64,000 nt of DNA. Source: JBMNGG01 sp050949705 (GTDB lineage Bacteria > Bacillota > Thermosediminibacteria > Thermosediminibacterales > Tepidanaerobacteraceae). The DNA lies in the NCBI GenBank assembly GCA_050949705.1, contig JBMNGG010000005.1:186001-250000 (forward strand), given 5' to 3'. Position 1 is the first letter of the stretch; every line of letters begins with the position of its first letter. Of the stretch, positions 51,032-60,287 are shown piece after piece. The notes beneath the pieces are model-generated. The model saw only the letters and a program-made list of their open reading frames with translations, did not search any database and had not been told where the DNA came from. A program made the translations under genes and the position numbers.

Positions 51032-52925
51032 CGCACTTTTCTCCTGTTATATTACTGTCTCCAGAATTGGTAACCAGTGCAGACATCATTCCAAAATACA
51101 TCCAAAATGCCAAAACAATTCTAGGACTATACCAAACATAATCGAATAATCCGTGGAAAAAGTGTCCTGCTAATGCTGCCACAACTCCAGATAAGACAAA
51201 TGAAATCCTATCTTTATCCACGACAGCTGTCAAAGCATTAGAAAAGCCTTTTACAGCTAGCCAAAGCAATGCAATTAGCCCTAGAATACCCATCTCTAAA
51301 CATATTTGAAGATAAAGGTTATGGGCATGGACAGCAGAAGCCCCTGCTATCATATAATCTCTATAAACCCGCGAAAATGCCGTTAATCCTAGTCCTACAC
51401 CATTTAGCCAATAATCCCTTATCATTCGCAAGGCAGCAATCCAAATAGTAATTCTATAGGCATTAGAACTATCTTCAAGGCTGCCAATACTGGCAATCCT
51501 ATTAGTAACAACAGGAGGTAGAAAAATTGGAGCTAAAACTGCTATAACTACAAGTATAACTAACAGCTTAGGCTCTTTGATTAGAGCAAAAACAATAAAT
51601 GATATTGCCAAACCCAGCCAAGCTCCCCTGGAAAATGTTAAAACAATACATAAAGTCATGATGCTTAAAACCAATGCTAAAACAGTTTTTTGTCGAATTT
51701 TACCTGGTGAGAAAAACAGTCCTAGTGCTAACGGTATTGCTAGTCCTAAATATTCAGCCAGCACATTGGGATTTTCCAAAGTTGCATATACCCTGGTAGC
51801 AAGCTCCGGAAATTGCTTTACATCTACCCAAGCCTGGGCAGTAGGGATCCCTATAAAATACTGATAAATCCCATAAAGTGACAGCAGCAAAGCCGATATG
51901 ATCAAAGCTATAACCATTAACCTAACAATTCTTTTGTTTTCAAGTAAAACCGAAGCTATATAAAAAACCATAAAATATGCCGCATATAATGGAAGATTCA
52001 CCAAACTTTCAGCCCTTAAGACCGAAAACAAAGCCGCAAGTCCAGCAGCCACCATAAAGAGTAAGACTGGAACTATTGACACTGGCAAAAGGTTGATTTC
52101 TTTATGATTAAGTAAAACTGCAAAAAAGGTCAATCCTATGATAGCAACACTATAACTAGTTGCCATCAGTGGGAGCATAAGCGCAATTAAAACTAATCCA
52201 AGCCACAGCCATTTATATATAGCTATGGATATAAATATGAGACCAAATAATTTTATAAAAGTAGTTGCAGGAAGAAAATAGTATAAAGTTCCTCCCAAAA
52301 TACCAATAAAAATAAAATCGAGTTTTCTCTCAAGTAATATATCTGTTGAAAAACTTTGTTCCTCCGAAACATATCCCACTCTTTCATCAAATAACCACTT
52401 GGATAGTCTCCATGCATGACTTGAAAAAAGAACACTTTTTAAGGGCACATTAATAAAAGCCATAATAAAAAGGATTGTCATAAATATGATTCGAAATCCC
52501 AAATTAACTTTTGTGAAACTTTCAAATATAGCCTGTAAAGCAGTACTAATAAATGCTGCTGGTAAAAGTATATAAGCCAAGGTTACAAATGGACTTTTTA
52601 TGATTGATTTTTCTAAACTTGTAACAAGTTTAAATGGATAACTGTTTTTTATGCAAGCATTTAAAAAATCTATAAATCTATTAATGAAGGGAGTTATTCC
52701 CGAAACAAAAGTCAGGAAACGACTTTCTCTTATCGCTTTACTCTCCCATGCATTATTGGAGAATAATTTGCCTAAAATACTATCTTTGAGAGCTTTGGAA
52801 AAAAGACTTCCGAGAACACAAATACTACTAAATATCAAACTCCCCTTATATATATCAGGTCTTAAGAAGAACGAAATTATTCTTAGAAATAAGCTGCTTT
52901 GAACCCATCGATTTACTTTCTCCAT
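51024..52925 (-). CDS. O-antigen ligase/polymerase family membrane protein
   Basis: A 633-residue polytopic protein with roughly 12 membrane segments and the Wzy_C signature region LTFSRGAWLGLAISFIVFALI near residue 430. The periplasmic loop before the last helices contains WLNGVGLGLTAF and AHNLYLQICLEMG, as in Wzy/WaaL proteins. The N-terminal 200 residues are longer than in typical ligases. It likely polymerises repeat units or transfers the glycan to its carrier. ATG follows AAGGAGA. Upstream of, and overlapping, the GT4 gene. Confidence 0.9.
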   Translation of the reverse strand: MEKVNRWVQSSLFLRIISFFLRPDIYKGSLIFSSICVLGSLFSKALKDSILGKLFSNNAWESKAIRESRFLTFVSGITPFINRFIDFLNACIKNSYPFKLVTSLEKSIIKSPFVTLAYILLPAAFISTALQAIFESFTKVNLGFRIIFMTILFIMAFINVPLKSVLFSSHAWRLSKWLFDERVGYVSEEQSFSTDILLERKLDFIFIGILGGTLYYFLPATTFIKLFGLIFISIAIYKWLWLGLVLIALMLPLMATSYSVAIIGLTFFAVLLNHKEINLLPVSIVPVLLFMVAAGLAALFSVLRAESLVNLPLYAAYFMVFYIASVLLENKRIVRLMVIALIISALLLSLYGIYQYFIGIPTAQAWVDVKQFPELATRVYATLENPNVLAEYLGLAIPLALGLFFSPGKIRQKTVLALVLSIMTLCIVLTFSRGAWLGLAISFIVFALIKEPKLLVILVVIAVLAPIFLPPVVTNRIASIGSLEDSSNAYRITIWIAALRMIRDYWLNGVGLGLTAFSRVYRDYMIAGASAVHAHNLYLQICLEMGILGLIALLWLAVKGFSNALTAVVDKDRISFVLSGVVAALAGHFFHGLFDYVWYSPRIVLAFWMYFGMMSALVTNSGDSNITGEKCDG

Positions 52926-52968
52926 AACTAATCTCCTTATTATACCCTTTCAAAACCCTTAAAACATC

Positions 52969-53451
52969 CTATTGTACATCTATGCTCATCACAGTTGTCG
53001 TTACAGAATACATATTTGTCTTTATTTGTAATGTAGTACCTACCCGAATCTCATTACTTCCTAAAACAATAGCATTTTCTCCGGCTGACCCGGAACCTAC
53101 CAGCGTTATATAAATATCTTTGTACACGGGATTTGGATAAACAACAACTTTTCCTTCAGCAGTCTCTACTAAAGTATCTGATGGTCTCACTATCAAATCA
53201 GTTATTTTTCCTAACACTGCATTGGATTTAGTTTCTTTAACGACATCTCCTACTTTTATTACATCAACTGTAGCATCTCTTACTTCTTTAACATGTAATA
53301 TTACTTCTATATTCTTAGTTACAGCGCCACCTGATTTTTGTGGAGTTCCAATAAAAAATCTTCCAACGACTACTACAACTAGCCCAATAATTAGCAGATC
53401 GATTATATTTATTAAACCAAATAACCTGCCATTTCTATCTATCAAGCCCAT
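52969..53451 (-). CDS. DUF4330 domain protein
   Basis: A 160-residue protein with one N-terminal membrane segment (LFGLINIIDLLIIGLVVVVVG) and a beta-rich extracytoplasmic domain. The start IDRNGRLFGLINIIDL is typical of DUF4330, a family of unknown function found beside exopolysaccharide genes. Its ATG overlaps the stop of the upstream GT4 gene (TAATG), so expression is coupled. It may be a scaffold for the membrane glycosyltransferase complex (inference). Confidence 0.85.
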   Translation of the reverse strand: MGLIDRNGRLFGLINIIDLLIIGLVVVVVGRFFIGTPQKSGGAVTKNIEVILHVKEVRDATVDVIKVGDVVKETKSNAVLGKITDLIVRPSDTLVETAEGKVVVYPNPVYKDIYITLVGSGSAGENAIVLGSNEIRVGTTLQIKTNMYSVTTTVMSIDVQ

Positions 53452-54581
53452 TATTTGTCCTCCTCAATAACTTGATCGTATACCTTTAGTATTTCATCTG
53501 TCATTTTTTCTATAGAAAAATAGCGTCTCACTTCTTCCCTTCCAAATGCACCTAGAATTTTTCGCCGCTTTGAATCTGTTAACAGTTCTTTTATGGCATC
53601 AGCTAAGTTAGCTGCATTGCTTTTCATTTCAGATCCTCGGCCACTAAAATTGTGCATTTTTGCGACTTCAAAGTTTTCAGGACTTAAAATTCCCATAAAA
53701 CCAGCTTCTCCAGCTATTATTACAGGTTTTTCCATAGACATAGCCTCTAAGGCAACTCTACCTACGCCTACAGATACATCAGCTATATTCATTAGTAAAT
53801 GTGTATCTATCCTTGCACCAGTTACTATAACCTTATTACAGTTGGCTTTAGAATTATATCTTTCAGCAAGCCGGCTTATTTCATTATATTTATCACCATC
53901 ACCCACAACTATTAATCTAACTGTAGGAAAAGCTTTTTCAATCTCAGGCAAAGCTTCTATCAATCTTAAGGCGATTTCTCCTCTAGCCCCCATCAGCCTG
54001 CTCACATATACAATTTTTAAATCCTGTGGATCTAGGCCCAGTTGTTTTTCTATAAGACTTGAATCCACTTTTGGGTCAAATTGTTCCATATCGATACCAT
54101 TTGGTATAACATATATATTGCCAGGATTGACTTTAAAACCATTTATCAAGTGTTTTTTAACATCTTCACTAACGGCAATCACTTTACGGCCCCATGTGGT
54201 AATAAGTCCCATTCCCCAACTTGTTGTATAAATTCCATGAGAAGTAGTTATGTAAGGACAACCTGTTACAAAGCTTACCCACTGGGATATCCAGGCTGGA
54301 ATACGTGCATGAGCATGAATAATATCTACTTCATATTTTTTAACTATACTCGTTAGACCCTTAACCGATTTAATTAAACTAAACGGGGTTTTCTTGTCAA
54401 GTGGCAATGTATAATGCTCGATACCACTATTATCGAGAGCTTTTGTCAGCTTTCCACCATGGGAAGCTACTATTACTTTAACGCCCCGTTTTTTTAATTG
54501 TCTTGCTAGGGAAATGGCATGAGTTTCGGCTCCACCGGCATCTAAAGCCATTAAAGCCAATAACACCGTAAGTCTTTCCAT
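53451..54581 (-). CDS. GT4 family glycosyltransferase
   Basis: A 376-residue GT-B transferase: LLALMALDAGGAETHAISLARQL (split: LLALMALDAGGAE, THAISLARQL) is the glycine-rich acceptor loop; IIHAHARIPAWI, VYVSRLMGARGEIALRL, VGVGRVALEAMSMEKPVII follow. GT4 donor-site Glu is present. First gene of the surface-polysaccharide run (GT4-DUF4330-ligase-GT4-csaB-tagA). Confidence 0.92.
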   Translation of the reverse strand: MERLTVLLALMALDAGGAETHAISLARQLKKRGVKVIVASHGGKLTKALDNSGIEHYTLPLDKKTPFSLIKSVKGLTSIVKKYEVDIIHAHARIPAWISQWVSFVTGCPYITTSHGIYTTSWGMGLITTWGRKVIAVSEDVKKHLINGFKVNPGNIYVIPNGIDMEQFDPKVDSSLIEKQLGLDPQDLKIVYVSRLMGARGEIALRLIEALPEIEKAFPTVRLIVVGDGDKYNEISRLAERYNSKANCNKVIVTGARIDTHLLMNIADVSVGVGRVALEAMSMEKPVIIAGEAGFMGILSPENFEVAKMHNFSGRGSEMKSNAANLADAIKELLTDSKRRKILGAFGREEVRRYFSIEKMTDEILKVYDQVIEEDK

Positions 54582-54648
54582 TAGAAAAGCCTCTCTCTCC
54601 GAGAATTTGCTAAAAAAAGTATACCATCATAAGAAAACAAAGTAAAGT

Positions 54649-55101
54649 TTATTTGATTGTGTAACTGCCTCTGACAAGGACTATAACACTATTGTTTTCT
54701 GCTTTTATACCTCGACTGTCGTCTCTAGGTACTATAAGAAGGTGGTTTTGCATGACAGCTTCTCCACTTGAAGTGTCTTTACCAGCTGTAACATCAGCCA
54801 ATCCACCATTGCCGCTGTCTACAACTGTTGCAATACCGCTCCTTAAAATTATTTCAGTACCCATATCACCTATTAGCTCCTGATTTTGCTCCAAATATAC
54901 TATTTCATAATTTGCTGAACTCCCTAGTCTAGAATCCACATATTGTTTCATACTATGTAAAACCTTATCGACATAGCTTTTGGAAACAAGAGGATCACTG
55001 TTGGATCCGGGTTCTGTAACATCGGCCTTTGCATTAAAAGAAAAAACTGTAAAAATTACTGCAGCCATTAAGATCATAAAAACATTTACTATTCTTGTCA
55101 T
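54649..55101 (-). CDS. Secreted hypothetical protein
   Basis: A 150-residue exported protein that I do not recognise. A signal peptide (VFMILMAAVIFTVFSFNAKA) is followed by a short helical segment (SKSYVDKVLHSMKQYVDSRL) and a beta-rich region ending in IVLVRGSYTIK. This pattern occurs in small envelope proteins of clostridia near polysaccharide genes. The ATG at 55101 follows GGAGTG. Divergent features: same strand as the polysaccharide cluster and 67 bp upstream of it. Confidence 0.72.
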   Translation of the reverse strand: MTRIVNVFMILMAAVIFTVFSFNAKADVTEPGSNSDPLVSKSYVDKVLHSMKQYVDSRLGSSANYEIVYLEQNQELIGDMGTEIILRSGIATVVDSGNGGLADVTAGKDTSSGEAVMQNHLLIVPRDDSRGIKAENNSVIVLVRGSYTIK

Positions 55102-55180
55102 TTTCCACACTCCAAAAACAAACTTGTATACTCATACTTATATTCGACATAATCTTACTTTCTCCTGTATAATAAACTAA

Positions 55181-56143
55181 TTAGTTACCTATAATTCCCC
55201 AAGCTACTGCGGCAGCACCAACTACTCCCACATCAGGACCTAAAGTCGCCTTTACAACTTTCAAATTCTCTAAATTAGCCTTCAGAGAGTATTCCTTCAT
55301 TACTTGTAACATTCTAAATGAAAACATATCCCATTCATGTGATAGCCCTCCACCAATGGAAATACATTTGGGGTTAAAAACATTTACAACATTTGCAAGA
55401 CCAACTCCTAAGTAGTACCCTTCCCTGTCAACTATTTGTATTGCAAATTCATCACCTTGTTTTGCAGCCAAAAATACATGTTCTGCCTTTATATCTTTTT
55501 TACCCGCAATGTCCTTTATAATAGTTTTTATACCCTTATTAATCCCCTTTAGTGCGAACCTAGCCAATGCAGTTCCTGATGCATAAGCTTCCCAACAGCC
55601 CTTGTTTCCACAACCACACCTAGGACCTTCAAAGTTAATAGTCATATGACCTATTTCACATGCATTACCGTTTGAGCCCTTAAATATTTTATCTCCAACT
55701 ACTAATCCCCCACCAATTCCTGTGCTTATAGTTATATAAATAAAGTTGTCAATGCCCTTGCCAGACCCATACAGTTTTTCTCCCAATGCGGCTGCATTTG
55801 CATCGTTTTCCAAACAAACAGGAACTCTAAAGCTTTGTTGTAATATTTCTGAAAGGGGTATATTGTTCCACCCTAGCAAATTAGGAGGATTCTTAATTAT
55901 TCCTCTTTCCGCATCCAAAGGGCCAGGGGACCCTATACCTATACCTACTATGTTGCTCATATCTATGTTGTGTTTTTTTACAACATCATAAACACTTTCT
56001 TGAATTCTCGCAATAACTGATGCTGGCCCTTCCTGGGCTAGCGTTGGAATTGTAATCTTTTTTAATATCTTACCTTTCTTATCTATTATGCAAGTAGCTA
56101 TTTTTGATCCACCGAGGTCAATTCCAATAACATATCTTTCCAT
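55181..56143 (-). CDS. ROK family glucokinase
   Basis: A 320-residue sugar kinase. ATP motif GIDLGGSKIATCIID, sugar-binding ENDANAAALGEKLYG (catalytic Asp), the EIGHMTINFEG region and the ROK zinc motif CGCGNKGC with following WEAYASG are visible. ROK glucokinases phosphorylate glucose with ATP; the exact hexose is not certain. The ATG at 56143 follows AAGGAGG; upstream in-frame codons to 56200 precede that site. Single gene, abutting a transposase remnant. Confidence 0.92.
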   Translation of the reverse strand: MERYVIGIDLGGSKIATCIIDKKGKILKKITIPTLAQEGPASVIARIQESVYDVVKKHNIDMSNIVGIGIGSPGPLDAERGIIKNPPNLLGWNNIPLSEILQQSFRVPVCLENDANAAALGEKLYGSGKGIDNFIYITISTGIGGGLVVGDKIFKGSNGNACEIGHMTINFEGPRCGCGNKGCWEAYASGTALARFALKGINKGIKTIIKDIAGKKDIKAEHVFLAAKQGDEFAIQIVDREGYYLGVGLANVVNVFNPKCISIGGGLSHEWDMFSFRMLQVMKEYSLKANLENLKVVKATLGPDVGVVGAAAVAWGIIGN

Positions 56144-56190
56144 TATTTTTCCTCCTTGCGAATCATTGAATATTTTATAATATTCAACAA

Positions 56191-56730
56191 ATGAATACAA
56201 GTATCCTTCTTTCCTCTAAAGCAGATATGGTAGATATATCAACTATACTTTCCTATGAAAAAAGCACCCAAGAACTCAAAAGAGATGGAGCCGAGTGCAA
56301 CATAAGCCGTCAGACGGTAATGAACACTCTAAGGAAAATAGACAACATAAAAACCTATGAGACCCCAAATAACAAGAAAAAAGCCGAAGTAATTTATATA
56401 GAGGCAGATGAAGATCACATTAACCTGCAAAACGGCAAAGCCACCGTGGCCAAATTAATATACGTAAATGAAGGAAAACAAACAATAAGAAAGGGCAGGA
56501 ATCAACTAAAAAATACCGTATACTTTTCAGGAGTCTACGATGGCGACAAAATAGAAGACCTTTGGGAACAAGTATGGAAATACATTACTGATACCTATGA
56601 CGAAGACAAAATAAAACGCATATACATATCAGGAGACGGAGCCGAGTGGATAAAATTTGGAGTAAAATACCTGCCCAATGCCATATATGTATTAGACCTA
56701 TTCCACCTTCAAAAATACATGAATCAATAG
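56191..56730 (+). pseudogene. ISLre2 family transposase fragment
   Basis: An internal piece (about 170 codons) of an ISLre2/UPF0236 transposase. YIEADEDHINLQNGKATVA, VYFSGVYDG, and IYISGDGAEWIKFGVKYLPNA with YVLDLFHLQKY are family hallmarks. The usual N-terminal 200 and C-terminal 100 or more residues are missing, with a stop shortly after FHLQKYMNQ, so it cannot be active. No terminal repeats seen. Confidence 0.9.
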
Positions 56731-56800
56731 ATAATACTTTTAATTTTTTGTCTTTTGTAATATACTTGTATGTAAATAAAGTATAATAGGAGGTTCACCA

Positions 56801-57730
56801 ATGCCACTAGTAACATCAAAGGAAATGTTTAAAAAAGCATATGAAGGAAAATATGCTGTAGGGGCTTTTAATGTAAACAATATGGAGATCATCCAAGGAA
56901 TCGTGGAAGCAGCTCAAGAGGAAAAGGCCCCTCTAATCCTTCAAGTATCCCCAGGTGCCAGAAAATATGCAAAGCCTATTTACTTAAAAAAACTAGTTGA
57001 AGCAGCGATTGAAGATACAGACCTTCCTTTAGTGCTTCACTTAGATCATGGTGAAGATTTTGACATATGTAAAGCATGTATTGATGACGGTTTTACTTCT
57101 GTAATGATCGATGGTTCAAAATACCCATTTGAGGAAAATATCAAGCTCACTAAAAGGGTTGTAGACTATGCTCATGAGCGGGGAGTAGTTGTAGAGGCAG
57201 AACTGGGACGATTGGCAGGAATAGAAGATGCTGTGAACGTGTCAGAAAGAGATGCATTCCTGACGGATCCAGACCAGGCTGTTGAATTTGTCGAAAGAAC
57301 AGGTGTCGATTCTTTAGCCATCGCCATAGGGACAAGCCATGGAGCTTATAAGTTTAAGGGTGAGCCAAAGCTTGACTTTGAGCGTTTAGAGAAGATATCC
57401 AATATGCTGCCGGGATTCCCCATAGTACTCCACGGCGCATCTTCAGTACCCGGTGAATTCGTAGAACTTTGTAACAAGTATGGGGCTGAAATTCCTGGAG
57501 CTAAAGGTGTACCTGAAGATATGCTTCGTAAGGCTGCCGAAATGGGAGTATGTAAAATTAATATAGATACAGACCTACGTCTTGCAATGACTGCTTCAAT
57601 TAGAAAACATATAGCAGAAAACAAAGCAAATTTCGATCCTAGAAAATACCTTGGAGTTGCTCGAGAAGCAATCAAAGAAATGGTAGTACACAAAATAAAA
57701 AATGTTTTGGGATGCAGTCAAAAAGCATAA
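56801..57730 (+). CDS. fba: Class II fructose-bisphosphate aldolase
   Basis: A 309-residue zinc-dependent aldolase cleaving fructose 1,6-bisphosphate into glyceraldehyde 3-phosphate and DHAP. Zinc ligands are in LHLDHGEDF (His near 84), VVEAELGRLAG (Glu), SHGAYKF (His) and LHGASSVP (His); the phosphate loop NIDTDLRLAMT is intact. ATG follows ATAGGAGG. It links DHAP made from glycerol in the 5-15 kb operon to gluconeogenesis. Single gene with terminator. Confidence 0.96.
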   Translation: MPLVTSKEMFKKAYEGKYAVGAFNVNNMEIIQGIVEAAQEEKAPLILQVSPGARKYAKPIYLKKLVEAAIEDTDLPLVLHLDHGEDFDICKACIDDGFTSVMIDGSKYPFEENIKLTKRVVDYAHERGVVVEAELGRLAGIEDAVNVSERDAFLTDPDQAVEFVERTGVDSLAIAIGTSHGAYKFKGEPKLDFERLEKISNMLPGFPIVLHGASSVPGEFVELCNKYGAEIPGAKGVPEDMLRKAAEMGVCKINIDTDLRLAMTASIRKHIAENKANFDPRKYLGVAREAIKEMVVHKIKNVLGCSQKA

Positions 57731-57741
57731 AAGATATAAAT

Positions 57742-57777
57742 AGCCTTGATGTAAATAATCATCAGGGCTGTTTTTTT
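57742..57777 (+). terminator. Terminator of fba
   Basis: AGCCTTGATG with CATCAGGGCT, one mismatch, followed by seven T. Confidence 0.87.
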
Positions 57778-57866
57778 GGTTAATTTTGCCATAAAAAAGG
57801 ATTTATATTTTTAGTATCGAAACAATATAGATATAATAATACAAAAATAGCCACAGGAGGATTCAC

Positions 57867-59381
57867 TTGAAGCGAATAATTGGATTTATTGTCATATTAA
57901 GTCTTTTATGTTCACTATTTTTACTCTTTAGAAATGATTATTCTCCAGAATCAATACATGCGGGGGTGCAAGAGGATATGGAATATACAATCCCTAAATC
58001 ACCTGAAAGAAATGTTTATAATATTTATGCAGAGTATGATGGAAAAAATAAAATTAAAGCTGAGATGAATTTGACCTATGTTAATAAAACTGGCACTAGC
58101 ATAGATAAACTCTATTTTCACCTCTATCCTAATATGTTCTCCAGCTCAAAGCGATTTCCTTTTTTTAACAAAGACTATTATCGGGTTTTTCCCCAAGGAT
58201 TCAGCTATGGGGAAATAATTATTAATGAAATAATGCAGGATGAAACAAACCTTACTTGGTCACTTATAGAAGATGACCAAATACTTGAATTATATTTAGA
58301 CAGTACTGTAGAAAATGAAGATATCACAAATATCTATATAAGCTTTGATTTAACGATTCCAAGGGCAAAATTTCGATTTGGATATCAGACCTTCGGCAAT
58401 GATAAATTAACAATGTCACTTGCTAATTGGTACCCAATTTTAGCTGTTTACAGAGATGGAAATTGGGTTTTTGATAAACACTATGCTATAGGAGACTGTA
58501 CTTATAGTGAAATATCTGACTACACTGTCAAATTTACAGCTCCGAGCAATTTTATAGTAGCTGCATCCGGGGTTTTAGAAAATAAATTTGTTCGAAACCA
58601 CAAAGTTACTTATATCTATTCCGCAGACCTTATTCGGGAATTTGCCGCTACTATTAGCAACAATTATCAAACCGCAACAGAAGTAATTGATGGAATAAAA
58701 ATAACATCATATTTCCATCCTGAAGATAAAAAAGGTGGCTTTATGGCACTTAATGTGGCAAAATACGCACTAGGTATTTTCAATGAAGCTTTTGGGAAAT
58801 ACCCCTATCCAGAACTCCGGATAGCTGAAGCAAACTACTACCCAGGTGGCATGGAATTTCCAACTTTTATAATGATGGATTCATCAAAGTATCAAGAACC
58901 TCACCTTTCAAATACTTCCTTAGAGAGATCAACTGCCCATGAAGTAGCTCATCAATGGTGGTATGCAATGGTAGGAAGTGATCAAATTAATGAACCTTGG
59001 CTTGACGAAGGGATAACAGAGTATTGTACTGCCTACTATTTCGAGAAGCGTTACGGAGAACCAGGACGGGAGTCTTATTTTGGAAGGCAAGTGGACACTA
59101 CTGCAGATTTTATAAAGAACAGTCCCCGGCATATGTTAGACCCTCTCCCACTCTTTAAAGATAGTGGAGAGTATTTTGCCGTTGTTTATGTATCAGGTGT
59201 ATTATTCTATGAAGACTTGAAAGAACATATTGGCGAAAAGAACTTATTATGTTTCTTTAGGTCCTATTTCGAAACTTATAAATATAAAAATGTCACTCTT
59301 GATGAGTTTAAGGATTTTCTAAAAAGCAAAAAATATGAAGCTCTTGATGAGAGCTTCTATACCAAATGGTTTAATTCTTGA
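57867..59381 (+). CDS. M1 family metallopeptidase, membrane-anchored
   Basis: A 504-residue gluzincin. The zinc motif HEVAHQWW lies near residue 357, with the third ligand Glu 18 residues on (NEPWLDEGITEY); YYPGGMEFPTFIM is the aminopeptidase G-x-M-E-N-like element but reads GGMEFP, the variant found in peptidases of this bacterial group. An uncleaved or signal-type helix (IIGFIVILSLLCSLFLLF) starts the protein, so it is extracytoplasmic. No C-terminal ERAP-like domain. TTG start behind GGAGGA. Converges with the L,D-transpeptidase gene with an 11-bp overlap. Confidence 0.9.
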   Translation: MKRIIGFIVILSLLCSLFLLFRNDYSPESIHAGVQEDMEYTIPKSPERNVYNIYAEYDGKNKIKAEMNLTYVNKTGTSIDKLYFHLYPNMFSSSKRFPFFNKDYYRVFPQGFSYGEIIINEIMQDETNLTWSLIEDDQILELYLDSTVENEDITNIYISFDLTIPRAKFRFGYQTFGNDKLTMSLANWYPILAVYRDGNWVFDKHYAIGDCTYSEISDYTVKFTAPSNFIVAASGVLENKFVRNHKVTYIYSADLIREFAATISNNYQTATEVIDGIKITSYFHPEDKKGGFMALNVAKYALGIFNEAFGKYPYPELRIAEANYYPGGMEFPTFIMMDSSKYQEPHLSNTSLERSTAHEVAHQWWYAMVGSDQINEPWLDEGITEYCTAYYFEKRYGEPGRESYFGRQVDTTADFIKNSPRHMLDPLPLFKDSGEYFAVVYVSGVLFYEDLKEHIGEKNLLCFFRSYFETYKYKNVTLDEFKDFLKSKKYEALDESFYTKWFNS

Positions 59382-60162
59382 TTAAAACAGGTGTACCCTG
59401 TGTTACATTTTCGTAGAACCAAATTGAGTCTTCCAGTGAAAGACGTATGCAGCCATGAGATGCTTTTTGGCCTAATTTGGCTGCTTCTTCTTCTATAAAG
59501 TTTTCATTTTCATCATATGGTATACTGTGAAAAAGGTAGTTGTTATTAAATCTAACCCAGTAATATGCCCCCTGTTTGTATTTAGGATTGTAAAATGATT
59601 CTCCCCGGGCTCCTAAACGGTAAAGACCCGTAGGTGTGTTATAATCGTTACTGTCTAGACCGGTTGAACATAAAAAACTTTTAATAATATGATCATCTTG
59701 ATAAACGTATACCTTTTGTTCACCCAAATCAACAACTACACCGAATTTTTCATCTAGTTTTATTTCTTTTATGTATTCAGTGGGAACAAAACCTCTAATA
59801 TTCTTCATGCTATAATAATCCCATGTCGAAATTTCCGAAAATCCACTATCTAAGTGCTTTATCACATCCACATGCATGAGGTCACCAAAAACCACGCCCA
59901 AACTTTTAGAGTTTGCTGATGGTGATTCTTTGATATTTACAGTTTGTGTTTCACTGGCATTTAACACCGTCATCATATCAGGAAATATCTTATCGGGACT
60001 TGGCATAGGCAGTTGTTCCTCAGGGGTTTCGGATTCATTCTGTGTTTTACCGTTAGTTTCTTGTATTGCTTGTGTTGATTGAGCCTCATTTCCTGTAACC
60101 AAAGGTAATAAAACCACCAAAGCCAGTACTATTATAAATGTAACAAGCTTAAAATATCTCAA
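59371..60162 (-). CDS. L,D-transpeptidase with SH3b-like domain
   Basis: A 263-residue secreted cell-wall enzyme. Signal peptide (LVTFIIVLALVVLLPLVTG), a Gln/Glu/Thr-rich linker, an SH3b-like domain (about 75-130; TVNIKESPSANSKSLGVVFGD split: NIKESPSANSKSLG, VVFGDLMHVDV), then YkuD: VVDLGEQKVYVYQDD, TPTGLYRLG, and active-site SHGCIRLSLED with catalytic Cys near residue 235. It forms 3-3 peptidoglycan cross-links or attaches proteins. TTG start behind GGGGG. Confidence 0.9.
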   Translation of the reverse strand: MRYFKLVTFIIVLALVVLLPLVTGNEAQSTQAIQETNGKTQNESETPEEQLPMPSPDKIFPDMMTVLNASETQTVNIKESPSANSKSLGVVFGDLMHVDVIKHLDSGFSEISTWDYYSMKNIRGFVPTEYIKEIKLDEKFGVVVDLGEQKVYVYQDDHIIKSFLCSTGLDSNDYNTPTGLYRLGARGESFYNPKYKQGAYYWVRFNNNYLFHSIPYDENENFIEEEAAKLGQKASHGCIRLSLEDSIWFYENVTQGTPVLIKN

Positions 60163-60287
60163 GTAAGATGCCCCCTATGCCATGTTTTTACATTATTCCG
60201 TATATCTGCTTATATAATAACATACTTGTCCACGAATTTCATCAACATTTTTTTACAGTAGCAATGGGGCTAAAAATGTCGTATTTT

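Noticed and set aside
53593..54231. A 212-codon plus-strand frame antisense to a GT4 gene.
   Set aside because: Shadow of the real glycosyltransferase; no initiation signal or recognisable domain.
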